The notes: generated from the letters alone by a model not told the origin. A DNA stretch of 64,000 nt from Bacteroidales bacterium (GCA_017934545.1 JAGBJI010000001.1:219109-283108), one strand, 5' to 3'. Positions 9,859 to 22,152 are shown, numbered from the stretch's first letter. Numbers and translations are program-made.

Positions 9859-9884
9859 CTTTTAAAAGTAAAAACTGTACAGAT

Positions 9885-10103
9885 ATGGCGAGTAAAGTGG
9901 TGAATTATGTTAAAAGTTGCTATGATGAGATGCAAAAAGTGTCATGGCCGACAATGGATGAGTTGCTTAACAGTACCATCGTTGTCTTTGTTGCATCATT
10001 AATCATAGCCTTGATTGTTTTTATTATGGACATTGCTTTCGGAGTTCATCCGACTATGTTCTGGAAAGGATTGTTAGGATATTTGTATCAGTTGATGTCA
10101 TAA
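9885..10103 (+). CDS. secE: Preprotein translocase subunit SecE
   Basis: Small essential clamp subunit of the SecYEG channel. 72 residues with one C-terminal membrane segment (TIVVFVASLIIALIVFIMDI) after the conserved amphipathic stretch DEMQKVSWPTMDEL. Lies 26 bases after tRNA-Trp and before nusG, the standard order. Confidence 0.96.
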   Translation: MASKVVNYVKSCYDEMQKVSWPTMDELLNSTIVVFVASLIIALIVFIMDIAFGVHPTMFWKGLLGYLYQLMS

Positions 10104-10232
10104 CTTAAAAAGTTTATTAATTTTTTATATCTTGCTTCCCAACTTATCCTCACGGATATTGAGATATAAAAAATCTTAATAATGTTTTATTGTTTTTTGA
10201 AGATATAATTAATCAATACTGTTGTAACTACT

Positions 10233-10778
10233 ATGTCTGGGCAACCGAAGAAATGGTATGTTGTTAAAGCAATTGCCGGAAAAGAAAGAAAAGCAAAAGA
10301 ATACATAGATAACGAAATCAATAGGTTGAACCTTACTGATTTAGTCAGCAATGTACTCATTCCTATTGAGAAGATTTATTCTGTAAGAAACGGAAAAAGA
10401 GTAAGCAAAGAACGTACTTTGTTTCCGGGTTATCTGTTTGTTGAAGCGTCTTTAGAAGGTGAAGTTGCTCATATAATTAAAAATATTCCTAATGTGCTTG
10501 ACTTTATCACCGAAAAGGGCGGACAGCCTATTCCGATGCAGGAAAGCGAAGTTAAAAGAATATTGAAAACAGTTGACAACAGCATTGACTCCAACGAAGA
10601 GATGGAAGAACACTTCATTGTAGGAGAGAATGTAAGAATAATTGACGGACCTTTTAAGAATTTTGACGGAGTTATTGAAGATGTCAATGAAGAAAAACAA
10701 AAACTTAAGGTTATCGTTAAAATATTCGGAAGAAAAACTCCTGTTGAATTGTCCAACTATCAAGTTGAGAAGAAGTAA
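10233..10778 (+). CDS. nusG: Transcription termination/antitermination protein NusG
   Basis: Binds the RNA polymerase clamp and couples elongation to translation or Rho. The NGN domain covers about residues 6-115 (KWYVVKAIAGKERKAKEYID, LFPGYLFVEA, PNVLDFI), and the C-terminal KOW domain about 125-180 (GENVRIIDGPFKNFDGVIEDV). 181 residues, full length. About 130 bases separate it from secE; nothing else is recognisable in that gap. Confidence 0.97.
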   Translation: MSGQPKKWYVVKAIAGKERKAKEYIDNEINRLNLTDLVSNVLIPIEKIYSVRNGKRVSKERTLFPGYLFVEASLEGEVAHIIKNIPNVLDFITEKGGQPIPMQESEVKRILKTVDNSIDSNEEMEEHFIVGENVRIIDGPFKNFDGVIEDVNEEKQKLKVIVKIFGRKTPVELSNYQVEKK

Positions 10779-10840
10779 TTGCATTTTCAAAAATATATAA
10801 AACGAAAATAATTTATTAATATTTAATCGCAATAATTAAA

Positions 10841-11263
10841 ATGGCAAAAGAAGTTGCAGGATTAATCAAATTGCAAATCAAAGGAGGTGCAGCAAATCCA
10901 GCTCCGCCTGTAGGACCTGCGTTAGGTGCAAAGGGTGTGAACATAATGGAATTTTGCAAGCAGTTTAATGCCAGAACACAAAAACAGGCAGGACAGATAT
11001 TGCCTGTTATAATCAATGTGTATACTGACAAGAGCTTTGATTTCGTTGTTAAAACTCCACCTGTTGTTGTGCAGATACTTGAAGCAACAAAAGCAAAAGG
11101 AGGTTCCGGTGAACCTAACCGTAAGAAAGTCGCTTCTTTGACGCAAGACCAAGTCCGTGCTATTGCTGAAGCAAAGATGGTGGACTTGAATTGCTTTACA
11201 GTGGAAAGCGCTATGCGTATGGTAGCCGGTACTGCACGCAGTATGGGAATAACGGTAAAATAA
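10841..11263 (+). CDS. rplK: 50S ribosomal protein L11
   Basis: Binds 23S rRNA in the GTPase-associated centre. 140 residues. Signature [21 protein letters not shown] at the N-terminus and SMGITVK at the end. Starts 62 bases after nusG. Confidence 0.98.
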   Translation: MAKEVAGLIKLQIKGGAANPAPPVGPALGAKGVNIMEFCKQFNARTQKQAGQILPVIINVYTDKSFDFVVKTPPVVVQILEATKAKGGSGEPNRKKVASLTQDQVRAIAEAKMVDLNCFTVESAMRMVAGTARSMGITVK

Positions 11264-11289
11264 TTTAAATAGAAGATTGCAAAAGAAAA

Positions 11290-11985
11290 ATGGCAAAACA
11301 ATCGAAGAAAACAGTAGAAGCCTTGAAAAAGTATGATTCTTCCAAAGAATATACGTTGCAGGAAGCTATAAAGGTTGTTAAAGATATAACTTTTACAAAC
11401 TTTGATGCATCTTTTGACTTGGACGTCCGTCTTGGTGTAGACCCGAGAAAGTCCAATCAAATGGTAAGAGGTACTGTAACATTGCCTCACGGTACAGGAA
11501 AAACCAAAAAGGTTCTTGTTCTTTGTACCGAGGATAAGGAAGAAGAAGCAAAGGCTGCCGGAGCCGATTATTTTGGATTGGATGAATATATAGACAAAAT
11601 AAAAGGCGGTTGGACGGATGTCGATGTAATAATAACAATGCCAAGCGTAATGCCAAAAATCGGTGCTTTGGGTAAAATATTAGGACCTCGCGGTCTTATG
11701 CCTAATCCGAAAACCGGCACAGTTACGATGGATATTGCAAAGGCAGTCCAAGAAGTAAAAGCCGGTAAAATAGATTTTAAAGTTGATAAGTATGGAATCA
11801 TTCATACAAGTGTAGCAAGAATGTCGTTTACGGAGGATAAAATCCTTGACAACACATTGGAAGTAATCCGTATGATAGAGAAATTGAAACCTACTACGGC
11901 AAAAGGCACATATATGAAGAGTATTTCCGTATCCTCAACGATGAGTCCCGGCGTTAAAGTAGATGCAAAATCTATTAGTAAATAA
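11290..11985 (+). CDS. rplA: 50S ribosomal protein L1
   Basis: L1-stalk protein that helps release tRNA from the E site and, in many bacteria, represses its own operon by binding the L11-L1 leader. 231 residues with the signatures [14 protein letters not shown] and [14 protein letters not shown]. Starts 26 bases after rplK. Confidence 0.98.
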   Translation: MAKQSKKTVEALKKYDSSKEYTLQEAIKVVKDITFTNFDASFDLDVRLGVDPRKSNQMVRGTVTLPHGTGKTKKVLVLCTEDKEEEAKAAGADYFGLDEYIDKIKGGWTDVDVIITMPSVMPKIGALGKILGPRGLMPNPKTGTVTMDIAKAVQEVKAGKIDFKVDKYGIIHTSVARMSFTEDKILDNTLEVIRMIEKLKPTTAKGTYMKSISVSSTMSPGVKVDAKSISK

Positions 11986-12005
11986 TCTTTAGACAATATT
12001 ACAAC

Positions 12006-12524
12006 ATGAAGAAAGAAGATAAAGGAAGACTAATAGAACAAATCGGAGAGCAGATAAAAGAGTACCCGTACTTATATGTTGTAGATCTTGAAGGATTGGA
12101 TGCAAAAGATACTGCAGCATTAAGAAGAATGTGCTTTAAAAGAGAGATAAAACTTTTAGTTGTAAAAAATTCTTTTCTTAAAAAAGCGGTGGAAGGATTG
12201 GAAACGGATTATTCCGCAATCGTTCCTACATTCAAAGGACAGACTTCTTTGATGTTATCCAAAATGAACAATGCTCCTGCAAAATTAATAAAGGAATTCA
12301 GAAATCAAAAAGAGAAGAAAGAAAAACCTTTACTTAAATCCGCTTATGTAGAAGAAGAATTTTATATAGGTGACGAGCATTTGAATGAACTTGTTGCAAT
12401 AAAATCTAAGAATGAATTGGTTGCAGATGTTATTTCTGCATTATTATCACCGATACGGAATATTGTCAGTGGTTTGACCAATGAAGAACGTAAAGATAAG
12501 CAGCAGGAAAGTGTAGCAGAATAG
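12006..12524 (+). CDS. rplJ: 50S ribosomal protein L10
   Basis: Base of the L7/L12 stalk. 172 residues; the N-terminal rRNA-binding part has AALRRMCFKREIKLLVVKN and the C-terminal helix carries the L12-binding sites. Starts 20 bases after rplA. From here through rpoB, codons are visibly more A/T-ending than in most of the window. Confidence 0.97.
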   Translation: MKKEDKGRLIEQIGEQIKEYPYLYVVDLEGLDAKDTAALRRMCFKREIKLLVVKNSFLKKAVEGLETDYSAIVPTFKGQTSLMLSKMNNAPAKLIKEFRNQKEKKEKPLLKSAYVEEEFYIGDEHLNELVAIKSKNELVADVISALLSPIRNIVSGLTNEERKDKQQESVAE

Positions 12525-12565
12525 TTAAATTAAAGTTTTTGAAATTATTAAAAAATTAAAATAAA

Positions 12566-12937
12566 ATGGCAGATTTAAAAGCATTAGCAGAACAGCTATA
12601 TAATTTGACAATAAAAGAAGCTAAAGAACTTAGCGACATATTGAAAGATGAGTACGGAATTGAACCTGCAGTAGCAACAGTTGCAGTAGCAGCAGGTGAA
12701 GCAGGCGGTGCAGCAGCAGAAGAAAAAACATCGTTTGATGTAATCTTGGCAGAAGTAGGACCATCTAAATTACAAGTTGTAAAACATGTAAAAGACCTTT
12801 GCAGTTTAGGACTTAAAGAAGCAAAAGAATTAGTTGACAGCGCTCCTAAGCCATTGAAAGAAGGTGTATCAAAAGAAGAAGCAGAATCTTTGAAAGCTGC
12901 ATTGGAAGAAGCTGGTGCAAAGGTTGAAATTAAATAA
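12566..12937 (+). CDS. rplL: 50S ribosomal protein L7/L12
   Basis: Stalk protein that recruits translation factors. 123 residues: N-terminal dimerisation helices ([21 protein letters not shown]), an Ala/Gly/Glu-rich hinge ([11 protein letters not shown]), and the C-terminal domain with [13 protein letters not shown]. Followed by a hairpin before rpoB. Confidence 0.98.
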   Translation: MADLKALAEQLYNLTIKEAKELSDILKDEYGIEPAVATVAVAAGEAGGAAAEEKTSFDVILAEVGPSKLQVVKHVKDLCSLGLKEAKELVDSAPKPLKEGVSKEEAESLKAALEEAGAKVEIK

Positions 12938-12964
12938 GACATTTCACCGCAATCAATTGATATT

Positions 12965-13004
12965 GGAACAGGAATACTCTCATTTAGTTGAGAGTATCTG
13001 TTCC
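12965..13004 (+). promoter_or_regulatory. Stem-loop between rplL and rpoB (attenuator or processing site)
   Basis: GGAACAG (12965-12971) and ATACTCTC (12974-12981) pair perfectly with GAGAGTAT (12990-12997) and CTGTTCC (12998-13004), leaving a two-base bulge and an 8-base loop. Only a broken T-rich run follows. In Escherichia coli an attenuator and an RNase III site occupy the same junction, lowering rpoBC relative to rplJL; a similar role is likely here. Confidence 0.7.
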
Positions 13005-13085
13005 TTATTTATATATAGTTACGGGACGTTAACGACCCATAAGCAGTAGAAGTAATTATTTTTAACCTTTTTAAATTTTAATACC

Positions 13086-16000
13086 TTGGCAAAAAATAAT
13101 TCAAATATAGTCAGTTTTGCGACTGTAAAAAAATTTGAATATCCTGATTTCTTGGATATTCAATTGAAATCATTCAGAGATTTTTTTCAATTGGAAACAG
13201 ATTCTGAAAACAGAAAGAACGAAGGTTTATATAAAGTATTTTCAGAAAATTTTCCGATTAGCGATGCACGGAATAATTTTGTATTGGAATTTATCGATTA
13301 TTTCGTGGATGCTCCGCGTTATTCAATTGAGGAATGTATAGAACGCGGTTTGACGTTTTCTGTTCCTTTGAAAGCTAAATTAAAATTATATTGTACTGAT
13401 GAGGAGCATGAAGATTTTGAAACCATAATTCAGGATGTCTATTTAGGAATGATTCCTTATATGACTCCAAAAGGTACGTTTGTTATTAACGGAGCAGAAA
13501 GAGTTGTTGTATCTCAATTGCACCGTTCACCAGGTGTATTTTTCGGCACATCAACGCATAATAACGGTATGCAACTTTATTCAGCAAGAATAATTCCGTT
13601 TAAGGGATCTTGGATGGAATTTACTACTGATATAAATAATGTAATGTATGCATACATAGACAGAAAGAAAAAATTGCCTGTAACAACATTGTTGCGTGCA
13701 ATAGGATATGAAACCGATAAAGATATTTTGGAGATTTTTGATTTAGCAGAAGAAGTCAAAGCTTCAAAAGTTAATCTTAAAAAATATATAGGAAGAAAAT
13801 TAGCTGCAAGGGTTGTCCGTTCATGGGTGGAAGATTTTGTTGATGAGGATATAGGTGAGGTCGTATCAATAGAGAGAACTGAAGTTATTATTGACAGAGA
13901 GAAAACTTTGCAGTTAGAGGATATAGATAAAATTTTAGATGCAGGAATTAAGTCAATCTTATTACATAAAGAAGATACTGTATCAGCTGATTACTCTATA
14001 ATATTTAATACATTACAAAAAGATGCAGCTAATAATGCCAAGGAAGCTGTAGAATACATTTACCGTCAATTACGTTCAGCAGAACCTCCTGATGAACAAA
14101 CGGCACGCGATATTATAGATAAATTATTCTTCTCTGATAAACGTTATGATTTAGGTGATGTCGGACGTTACAAAATCAACAAAAAACTTGGATTGCATGT
14201 TTCTTCGGATATCCGTGTTTTAACTAATGAAGATATTATTTCTATCATAAAATATTTGATAGAATTAATTAACTCTCAAACAGAAGTTGATGATATAGAC
14301 CACTTGAGTAACCGTAGGGTTAGAACTGTCGGAGAACAATTGCATTCTCAATTCGGAGTAGGTTTGGCAAGAATGGCAAGAACCATCAGAGAGAGAATGA
14401 ATGTTAGGGATAATGAAGTGTTTTCACCTGCAGATTTGGTTAATGCAAAGACATTGTCTTCTGTAATTAATTCATTCTTTGGCACGAATCAGTTGTCCCA
14501 GTTCATGGACCAGACAAATCCATTGGCAGAGTTAACACATAAACGGCGTATATCAGCGTTAGGACCCGGAGGTTTGTCAAGAGAAAGAGCAGGATTTGAA
14601 GTCAGAGACGTGCATTACACACATTACGGACGTTTGTGTACGATAGAAACACCGGAAGGACCGAATATCGGATTGATTTCCTCATTGAGTGTTTTTGCCA
14701 AGATAAATACTTTAGGTTTTATAGAAACTCCGTACTATGCAGTTAAGAACGGTGTAGTTCAATATTCAGCTGACCCTGTTTATCTTACTGCGGAAGAAGA
14801 AGAAAATAAAATTGTAGGACAATCTGTAACGAAAGTTGACGGTGAGGGAATTATAACAGATAAAAGGGTAAAAGCAAGAAAACAAGCAGATTTTCCTATT
14901 GTTTCACCGGAAGATGTAGATTTATTGGATGTTGCACCTAACCAAATTGCATCAATAGCAGCTTCGTTGATACCGTTCCTTGAACATGACGATGCAAACA
15001 GAGCATTGATGGGTTCAAACATGATGCGTCAAGCAGTTCCGTTGTTAAATCCTCAAATACCAATTGTAGGAACGGGAATAGAACCTTATGTTGCAATGGA
15101 TTCAAGGAATTTGTTGGTGGCAGAGGCTGACGGTATTGTAGATTTTGTTGATGCAAGACAAATCGCCGTTATTTATGACAGAGAAGAGGATGAACGTTTA
15201 GTTTCATTTGATGATGACCGTAAAATTTATAATTTAGTTAAATTCAGAAAGACTAATGATTCTACGGTAATCAATCTTCGTCCTATTGTAAAGAAAGGTG
15301 ATAAAGTAACAAAAGGTCAAATACTTTGTGAGGGTTATGCAACCAATAATGGAGTTTTATCATTGGGGCGCAACCTACAGGTTGCATTTATGCCTTGGAA
15401 AGGTTATAACTATGAGGATGCCATCGTTATTTCTGAAAAAGTAGTCAAGTTGGATTGGTTTACTTCCGTGCATGTTGATGAGTTTATCACAGAAGTCAGA
15501 GAAACTAAACGCGGATTGGAAGAATTGACAAAGGATATTCCGAATGTAAGCCTTGAAGCGACGAAAGACCTTGATGATAATGGCATGATTCGTATAGGAG
15601 CCATTGTTAAAGAAGGTGATATACTTGTCGGTAAGATTACTCCAAAGGGAGAAAGTGACCCAACACCTGAAGAAAAATTGTTGTCTGCAATATTCGGAGA
15701 TAAGGCCGGTGATGTAAAAGATGCTTCACTAAAAGTTCCGCCTTCTGTTGACGGAGTTGTTATAGACAAGAAATTATTTGAAAGATTTCTTAAAGACAAA
15801 GAGGAAAGACAGAAAGATAAGATTATATTGAAGCATTTGAAGGATAACTTTGAGATACAGGCTCAACAGTTGAAGAATAAATTAGTTGACAAATTATTTA
15901 TTCTTTTGACTGGAAAAATTTCAAACGGAGTTTATTCAAGTTATGCACAGGAGATTATTCCTAAAAAAGTTAAATTTAATCAAAAGTTGCTTTCTTCAAT

Positions 16001-16889
16001 AGATTATCTTAATGTTAATCCTCATGATTGGACTGATGATGAACAAACAAATAATTTAATTAAGAAATTACTTAATAATTATAGTTTGGTATATAGAAAT
16101 CTTCAGGGAAAATTAGCAAGAGAACAATTTGCACAGACAATAGGTGATGATTTACCTGCCGGAATTATAAAGATTGCCAAAATTTATATAGCAAAGAAGC
16201 GTAAATTAAAGGTTGGCGATAAGATGTCGGGTAGACATGGTAACAAAGGTATCGTAGCTAAGATAGTAAGGGAAGAAGATATGCCGTTTTTGTCTAACGG
16301 AAAACCTGTGGATATAGTTTTGAACCCATTGGGTGTGCCGAGTAGAATGAATTTGGGACAGATATTTGAAACTATTTTAGGTTGGGCAGGACACGAATTG
16401 GGAATAAGATTCCAAACGCCTATTTTCAACGGTGCTACGTTGGAGCAAGTCAACGAATATTTGGAGAAAGCAAATCTTCCTTTAAACGGTAAATGTTTGT
16501 TGTATGACGGACAGTCGGGCGAACCGTTTGACCAACCTGCAACGGTAGGATATGTTTATATGTTGAAATTGCACCATATGATAGATGATAAGATGCACGC
16601 CCGCAGCATAGGACCGTATTCACTTATAACCCAACAGCCGTTAGGCGGTAAAGCTCAATTCGGAGGACAGAGATTCGGAGAAATGGAAGTTTGGGCATTG
16701 GAAGCTTACGGTGCATCGCACGTATTGCAGGAGATGCTTACCGTTAAGTCTGATGATGTTGTCGGAAGAGCAAAAGCTTATGAAGCAATCGTAAAAGGTG
16801 ACAATATGCCTGCTCCGGGAATCCCTGAATCATTTAATGTACTTGTACATGAGTTGCGAGGATTGAATTTGGAGGTTACATTTAATTAA
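13086..16889 (+). CDS. rpoB: DNA-directed RNA polymerase subunit beta
   Basis: Catalytic beta subunit, 1267 residues. The reading frame begins at a TTG codon at 13086 ([23 protein letters not shown]); no in-frame ATG precedes the conserved N-terminus, so TTG is the likely start. The rifampicin region at about residues 467-495 ([35 protein letters not shown]) is wild type at the positions equivalent to E. coli D516, H526 and S531. Also present are [11 protein letters not shown], the [12 protein letters not shown] loop and the C-terminal [12 protein letters not shown]. The rpoC gene follows 35 bases later. Confidence 0.98.
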   Translation: MAKNNSNIVSFATVKKFEYPDFLDIQLKSFRDFFQLETDSENRKNEGLYKVFSENFPISDARNNFVLEFIDYFVDAPRYSIEECIERGLTFSVPLKAKLKLYCTDEEHEDFETIIQDVYLGMIPYMTPKGTFVINGAERVVVSQLHRSPGVFFGTSTHNNGMQLYSARIIPFKGSWMEFTTDINNVMYAYIDRKKKLPVTTLLRAIGYETDKDILEIFDLAEEVKASKVNLKKYIGRKLAARVVRSWVEDFVDEDIGEVVSIERTEVIIDREKTLQLEDIDKILDAGIKSILLHKEDTVSADYSIIFNTLQKDAANNAKEAVEYIYRQLRSAEPPDEQTARDIIDKLFFSDKRYDLGDVGRYKINKKLGLHVSSDIRVLTNEDIISIIKYLIELINSQTEVDDIDHLSNRRVRTVGEQLHSQFGVGLARMARTIRERMNVRDNEVFSPADLVNAKTLSSVINSFFGTNQLSQFMDQTNPLAELTHKRRISALGPGGLSRERAGFEVRDVHYTHYGRLCTIETPEGPNIGLISSLSVFAKINTLGFIETPYYAVKNGVVQYSADPVYLTAEEEENKIVGQSVTKVDGEGIITDKRVKARKQADFPIVSPEDVDLLDVAPNQIASIAASLIPFLEHDDANRALMGSNMMRQAVPLLNPQIPIVGTGIEPYVAMDSRNLLVAEADGIVDFVDARQIAVIYDREEDERLVSFDDDRKIYNLVKFRKTNDSTVINLRPIVKKGDKVTKGQILCEGYATNNGVLSLGRNLQVAFMPWKGYNYEDAIVISEKVVKLDWFTSVHVDEFITEVRETKRGLEELTKDIPNVSLEATKDLDDNGMIRIGAIVKEGDILVGKITPKGESDPTPEEKLLSAIFGDKAGDVKDASLKVPPSVDGVVIDKKLFERFLKDKEERQKDKIILKHLKDNFEIQAQQLKNKLVDKLFILLTGKISNGVYSSYAQEIIPKKVKFNQKLLSSIDYLNVNPHDWTDDEQTNNLIKKLLNNYSLVYRNLQGKLAREQFAQTIGDDLPAGIIKIAKIYIAKKRKLKVGDKMSGRHGNKGIVAKIVREEDMPFLSNGKPVDIVLNPLGVPSRMNLGQIFETILGWAGHELGIRFQTPIFNGATLEQVNEYLEKANLPLNGKCLLYDGQSGEPFDQPATVGYVYMLKLHHMIDDKMHARSIGPYSLITQQPLGGKAQFGGQRFGEMEVWALEAYGASHVLQEMLTVKSDDVVGRAKAYEAIVKGDNMPAPGIPESFNVLVHELRGLNLEVTFN

Positions 16890-16924
16890 TATTTGGCAAA
16901 ACTGATAAAATAGAAAGAGAAATT

Positions 16925-19900
16925 ATGGCTGTAATAAATAAAGAAGGTAGTTCAAATTCTTCATTTCGGTCAATGACAATATCATTGGCTTCGCCCGAAT
17001 CTATATTAGAGCGTTCATGCGGTGAAGTTACAAAACCGGAAACAATCAATTACAGAACGTATAAACCTGAAAGAGAAGGTTTGTTTTGTGAAAGAATTTT
17101 CGGACCTGTCAAAGATTGGGAATGCAGTTGCGGTAAATATAAGAGGATTAGATATAAGGGAATAGTTTGTGACCGTTGCGGAGTAGAGGTTACGGAGAAG
17201 AAAGTCAGAAGAGAGCGGATGGGACACATACAATTGGTTGTTCCTGTTGCTCATATTTGGTTTTTCAGGTCTTTGCCGAATAAGATAGGTGCGTTGATAG
17301 GTCTGCAGAGCAAAAAGTTAGAGCAGGTAATATATTATGAAAAATATGTTGTCATCAATCCCGGTATAAAAGAACAAGACGGGGTTAATAAGTTAGACCT
17401 TTTGGCAGAAGAAGAATATCAGGCAATATTGGATACATTGCCTGAAGAAAATCAGTTGTTGCCTGATGACGACCCGAATAAATTCGTGGCAAAAATGGGA
17501 GGAGAAGCTCTTTATGAATTGCTGCGTACAATAGATATAAACTCACTTTCATTCAAATTACGTGACTCTGCAAGCAGGGAAACTTCAATGCAGAGGAAAA
17601 AAGATACGTTGAAAAGACTTAACGTTGTGGAAGCGTTCAGAGAGGCTGCAATGAAGATGGAAGCAAGAGGATTGGAAAACCGTCCTGAATGGATGATAGT
17701 AAAAGTTGTTCCGGTTATTCCTCCTGATTTGCGTCCGTTAGTTCCTCTTGACGGAGGAAGGTTTGCAACTTCTGATTTGAATGATTTGTACAGACGTGTT
17801 ATTATAAGAAACAACCGTTTGAAGCGTCTTATTGAAATCAAGGCTCCGGATGTTATCATGCGAAATGAAAAACGTATGTTGCAGGAAGCCGTAGATTCAT
17901 TGTTTGACAACTCAAGAAAAGTTTCTTCCGTAAGAAGTGATTCCAACAGAGCGTTGAAATCTTTGTCTGACAGTTTGAAAGGAAAACAAGGACGTTTCCG
18001 TCAGAATTTGTTGGGTAAACGTGTGGATTATTCAGGTCGTAGCGTTATCGTGGTAGGACCTGATTTGAAAATGTACGAATGCGGATTGCCTAAAGATATG
18101 GCAACGGAGTTGTTCAAACCGTTTATAATAAGAAAAATTCTTGAACGCGGAATAGTAAAGACGGTTAAGAGTGCAAAACGTATCGTTGACAGAAAAGAAC
18201 CCGTTGTTATTGAAATATTGGAAAATCTGGTTAAAGGACATCCTGTATTGCTGAACAGAGCCCCGACATTGCACAGATTGGGTATTCAGGCATTCCAACC
18301 TAAATTGGTGGAAGGTAAAGCTATCCGTTTGCATCCGTTGGTTTGTACGGGTTTCAACGCCGATTTTGACGGTGACCAGATGGCTGTCCATCTTCCGTTG
18401 GGCAATGCCGCTATCTTGGAAGCACAACTGTTGATGCTTTCTTCGCACAATATATTGAATCCTGCCAACGGAGCTCCGATTACAGTACCTTCTCAAGACA
18501 TGATATTGGGATTGTACTACATGACCAAAGAGAGAAAAAGCGACGGAGAAGCAAAAATAGCGGGAGAGGGTAAATCGTTCTACTCAATAGAAGACGTACA
18601 GATAGCATATAACGAAAAACAGGTTGATTTACATGCAGCGATAACTTTGTACCATAATAATAACGGTGAAAAACTTTCGCGTATAGAATATTTTGACAGA
18701 AAAAATAATGTAAACAATATCGGAATATGCATCGGGGAAGATGAGTATTTTGACCAAAGCGGACTTAAACTTGATATAACTTCGGAAGATATAATTGAGA
18801 AAACCAACGGTGTGAAAACCACTGTAGGAAGAGTTTTGTTCAACAGATTGGTTCCCGATGAATACGGTTATGTCAATAAACTTATAAAGAAGAATGTCTT
18901 AAGGGATATTATCGGAGGAGTGCTTAAGACATGCGGTTCGGCAAGAACGGTTCAATTCTTGGATGACATCAAAGACAAAGGTTATTACATGGCATTTAAG
19001 GGAGGTTTGTCCTTTAATTTGGCAGATGTTATCGTACCTGAAGAAAAGGTTGACCTTATTGAGCAAGCCGAAGGACAGGTTGACGAAGTTACGGGCAACT
19101 ATCAGATGGGATTTATCACCGACCGTGAGAGATACAACCAAGTTATTGACATTTGGACAACGACCAACAGAACTTTGGCTAACCACGTTATGAAACAAAT
19201 GTCGGCAGACAGACAGGGATTCAATGCAGTATACATGATGTTGGATTCAGGTGCGCGTGGTAGTAAAGAGCAGATACGTCAGTTGTCGGGTATGAGAGGT
19301 TTGATGGCAAAACCGCAGAAAGCAGGAAGCGGCGGAGCGGAAATTATTGAGAACCCTATCATATCTAACTTCAAAGAAGGATTGAACGTGTTGGAATACT
19401 TTATCTCAACACACGGAGCAAGAAAAGGTTTGGCCGATACGGCTTTGAAAACAGCCGATGCAGGATACTTGACAAGACGTTTGGTAGACGTGGCACACGA
19501 CGTTATCATCACCCAGGAAGACTGTGGAACGTTGAGAGGAATACCTACACGTGCGTTGGTGCGTAACGACGAGGAAGTTCAAAGTTTGTATGACAGAATA
19601 TTAGGAAGGGTAACCTTGCATGACATCATTCATCCGAGAACAGGAGAGATTATAGCACGCGAAGGCGATGAGTTGACGGAAGATATTTGTCTGAAGATTC
19701 AGGAATCGCCGATAGAAGAAGTGGAAATACGTTCGGTATTGACATGTGAAGCCAAGAAAGGTGTGTGTGCTAAATGTTACGGACGTAACCTTGCGACAGG
19801 CAAGTTGGTACAACGAGGCGAGTCCGTGGGCGTCATAGCGGCACAGGCTATCGGAGAACCGGGAACACAGTTGACTTTGCGTACATTCCACGTAGGAGGT

Positions 19901-21595
19901 GTTGCATCGGGAGATTCGGCTACAATCCACGCTAAATATGACGGAATAGTTCATTTTGAAAGTTCCAACCTTGTACCTGCATTTATCAGGGACAAAGACG
20001 ACAAAGGAAACTATTTCAGTAAAGAATACGTCAACGACAATGGCGTACGCATTTACAGGGAGATGGGTTCAACGTGCGAAATGCAGATAATAGACCAAAA
20101 AACCGGCAGCATACTTCAGCAGGCACACATCCAGTTCGGTACATATATACATGTACAGGACGGCGAAACGGTTGCAGCATCGCAGGCAATAGCCGTACCT
20201 GATTTGTATTCGTCGCACATAATTTCGGGCTTGGAAGGAAAGGTTAAATTCTTCAACATAATAGAAGGAACTACGTTCAGAAGCGAATCCGATGCCCAGA
20301 CGGGACTTATAGAAAAGATAATCACGGAAACCAAGCAAAAAGGTATAGTTCCGTCAATAGGAATAATAGGACGCAGTTACACCAAACCTAAAAATACGGC
20401 GTTGTTGGTTCAACCCGGACAGGAGATAAAAGCGGGAACGGTATTGTTCAAAACCGAAGACGCAGCGGAAGGTGTTAAAGAGATAACCACCGATATAGCG
20501 GGCGTTGTAGATTTGAGCATTGACGGTGACGCAGATACCATTGAGGCAAAGAAATTGGATGTCAACATAGTGGTCAAAACATACGACATGCCTGCAGGAG
20601 CTCACCTTAGCGTTGAAGACGGCGAACATATAATGCCTACTATCACCCTTGCAACCAAAGCACGTGCAAGTGCAAAGGCAGGTGATATCACGGGAGGTTT
20701 GCCTCGTGTAACCGAATTGTTTGAAGCACGTAATCCGTCAGACCAAGCAGTGATTGCGGAAATAGACGGAGTGGTATCGTTCGGCAAAAAACTTAAACGC
20801 GGCAACCGTGAAGTGATAATAACGGGCAAAACGGGTGAAACGGTTTCTTACCTTATACCTACATCGCGTCAGATATTGGCACAGGAAAACGATTACGTAA
20901 AAGCAGGAACTCCTATATCCGAGGGTGAAATAGCACCGAGCGATATTTTGGACGTCTTGGGACCTTTGGAAGTTCAGAAATATATTGTCAACGAAGCACA
21001 GGACGTTTACCGTTTGCAAGGTGTTAAGATAAACGACAAACACTTTGAGGTGATAGTACGTCAGATGATGCGTAAAGTGGAGATAGACGATGCGGGCGAT
21101 ACGCAGTTCCTTGAAGCCGAAGCGGTCAACAAGATAGACTTCCAGCAGGAAAATGATAAAATTTACGGTATGCAGGTTGTAACAGACCAAGGTGACAGTG
21201 AATTGTATCAGAACGGACAGATGATTACAGTGAGGGAATTGAGGGACGAAAACTCCTCTTTGATACGCCGTGACATGCGTCCGATGGAAGCAAGGGAAGC
21301 AAAACCTGCAACGGCACACCAAATATTGCAGGGTATTACCAGAGCGTCGTTGCAAACCAAGAGTTTCTTGTCGGCGGCATCGTTCCAGGAAACGACCAAA
21401 GTGCTTACCGAGGCTGCAATCAATGCAAAAGAAGACAATCTTTTGGGTATGAAAGAAAATGTATTGGTAGGTCACTTGATTCCGGCAGGAACGGGATTGA
21501 GGGAATACGAAAACGTTTTCGTTGCAGACAGGGAACAATTGGAGAAGATGACCAAACCGTCCATCCAACCTGTAAGAAGAGGACGTAAGAAATAA
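16925..21595 (+). CDS. rpoC: DNA-directed RNA polymerase subunit beta prime
   Basis: Catalytic beta-prime subunit. N-terminal zinc site (CSCGKY, CDRCG), the Mg-binding NADFDGD motif at residues 478-484, the bridge-helix/trigger-loop region ([19 protein letters not shown]), the second zinc site ([16 protein letters not shown]) and [16 protein letters not shown] are all intact. At 1556 residues it is, from my memory of Bacteroides RpoC (about 1430), over 100 residues longer. Extra sequence seems to lie near residues 585-635 and in the beta-barrel insertion before [15 protein letters not shown] (about 1140-1235). Codon use becomes more G/C-rich in the 3-prime half. Confidence 0.97.
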   Translation: MAVINKEGSSNSSFRSMTISLASPESILERSCGEVTKPETINYRTYKPEREGLFCERIFGPVKDWECSCGKYKRIRYKGIVCDRCGVEVTEKKVRRERMGHIQLVVPVAHIWFFRSLPNKIGALIGLQSKKLEQVIYYEKYVVINPGIKEQDGVNKLDLLAEEEYQAILDTLPEENQLLPDDDPNKFVAKMGGEALYELLRTIDINSLSFKLRDSASRETSMQRKKDTLKRLNVVEAFREAAMKMEARGLENRPEWMIVKVVPVIPPDLRPLVPLDGGRFATSDLNDLYRRVIIRNNRLKRLIEIKAPDVIMRNEKRMLQEAVDSLFDNSRKVSSVRSDSNRALKSLSDSLKGKQGRFRQNLLGKRVDYSGRSVIVVGPDLKMYECGLPKDMATELFKPFIIRKILERGIVKTVKSAKRIVDRKEPVVIEILENLVKGHPVLLNRAPTLHRLGIQAFQPKLVEGKAIRLHPLVCTGFNADFDGDQMAVHLPLGNAAILEAQLLMLSSHNILNPANGAPITVPSQDMILGLYYMTKERKSDGEAKIAGEGKSFYSIEDVQIAYNEKQVDLHAAITLYHNNNGEKLSRIEYFDRKNNVNNIGICIGEDEYFDQSGLKLDITSEDIIEKTNGVKTTVGRVLFNRLVPDEYGYVNKLIKKNVLRDIIGGVLKTCGSARTVQFLDDIKDKGYYMAFKGGLSFNLADVIVPEEKVDLIEQAEGQVDEVTGNYQMGFITDRERYNQVIDIWTTTNRTLANHVMKQMSADRQGFNAVYMMLDSGARGSKEQIRQLSGMRGLMAKPQKAGSGGAEIIENPIISNFKEGLNVLEYFISTHGARKGLADTALKTADAGYLTRRLVDVAHDVIITQEDCGTLRGIPTRALVRNDEEVQSLYDRILGRVTLHDIIHPRTGEIIAREGDELTEDICLKIQESPIEEVEIRSVLTCEAKKGVCAKCYGRNLATGKLVQRGESVGVIAAQAIGEPGTQLTLRTFHVGGVASGDSATIHAKYDGIVHFESSNLVPAFIRDKDDKGNYFSKEYVNDNGVRIYREMGSTCEMQIIDQKTGSILQQAHIQFGTYIHVQDGETVAASQAIAVPDLYSSHIISGLEGKVKFFNIIEGTTFRSESDAQTGLIEKIITETKQKGIVPSIGIIGRSYTKPKNTALLVQPGQEIKAGTVLFKTEDAAEGVKEITTDIAGVVDLSIDGDADTIEAKKLDVNIVVKTYDMPAGAHLSVEDGEHIMPTITLATKARASAKAGDITGGLPRVTELFEARNPSDQAVIAEIDGVVSFGKKLKRGNREVIITGKTGETVSYLIPTSRQILAQENDYVKAGTPISEGEIAPSDILDVLGPLEVQKYIVNEAQDVYRLQGVKINDKHFEVIVRQMMRKVEIDDAGDTQFLEAEAVNKIDFQQENDKIYGMQVVTDQGDSELYQNGQMITVRELRDENSSLIRRDMRPMEAREAKPATAHQILQGITRASLQTKSFLSAASFQETTKVLTEAAINAKEDNLLGMKENVLVGHLIPAGTGLREYENVFVADREQLEKMTKPSIQPVRRGRKK

Positions 21596-21626
21596 GATTA
21601 AAAAAAAGTAAAAATAATGTTGTTCA

Positions 21627-21655
21627 GGGCAGATGTAAATTAATCTGCCCTTTTT
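21627..21655 (+). terminator. Intrinsic terminator after rpoC
   Basis: GGGCAGAT (21627-21634) pairs perfectly with ATCTGCCC (21643-21650) around loop GTAAATTA, followed by TTTTT. The DUF3467 gene 32 bases on may depend on read-through. Confidence 0.9.
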
Positions 21656-21686
21656 ATTGGAAACAATCAAATAAAATACACTGAAA

Positions 21687-21998
21687 ATGGAAAATAACAG
21701 TCAAGATGCAAAGTTGGATATTTCTATAAGCGAAGCGGTTGCGTCGGGTACGTACAGCAATTTGCAGATAGTTCAGCATTCACCTACGGAATTTATAGTT
21801 GATTTCATTCAAATCATGCCCCATGTGCCTAAAGCACAGGTCAAATCGCGTATAATACTTCACCCCGTACATGCCAAGAAACTGTTGCATGCTTTGCAGG
21901 ACAACATAGCACGCTACGAGATGACGTTCGGAAAGATAAAAGAAGACACGTCTTCTGCAGTGCCTTACGCAGAGATAAATCCTATGGGTAAAGCCTGA
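21687..21998 (+). CDS. DUF3467 family protein
   Basis: A 103-residue cytoplasmic protein conserved in Bacteroidota, commonly next to rpoC. The family core is clear: YSNLQIVQHSPTEFIVDF, PKAQVKSRIILHPVHAKKLL, then a helix (ALQDNIARYEMTFGKI). Biochemical role unknown; the conserved neighbourhood hints at a link with transcription or the ribosome, but this is inference. Confidence 0.85.
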   Translation: MENNSQDAKLDISISEAVASGTYSNLQIVQHSPTEFIVDFIQIMPHVPKAQVKSRIILHPVHAKKLLHALQDNIARYEMTFGKIKEDTSSAVPYAEINPMGKA

Positions 21999-22056
21999 AC
22001 AAACCATACCGCCCTTTAATGTTTAAATTCAGCCGAACGGTATTTAATTTTTGCCC

Positions 22057-22152
22057 TTTCAGAATTTGTTGTCAAAAAAAATAGGTTTTTTGCCTCAAAA
22101 AATCTGATTTTTTTAATCAAAAAACCTATTTTTTTTGAGATTACATTCAGAA
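22057..22152. repeat. 22-bp palindrome train 2 (TAGG type)
   Basis: Three A-tract/core/T-tract units (cores TAGG, TCTGA, CCTA) have centres 21-22 bp apart at about 22083, 22105 and 22127, flanked in phase by TTTCAGAA (22057-22064) and TTCAGAA (22146-22152). The outer two inner units form a perfect 21-bp inverted repeat (22072-22092 with 22118-22138). Core, right end and the following GGGGCGG closely match train 7 at 48189-48285. Lies between two codirectional genes. Confidence 0.75.

Noticed and set aside
20738-21670. 310-codon minus-strand ORF
   Set aside because: Shadow of rpoC; the plus-strand frame is a conserved essential gene.
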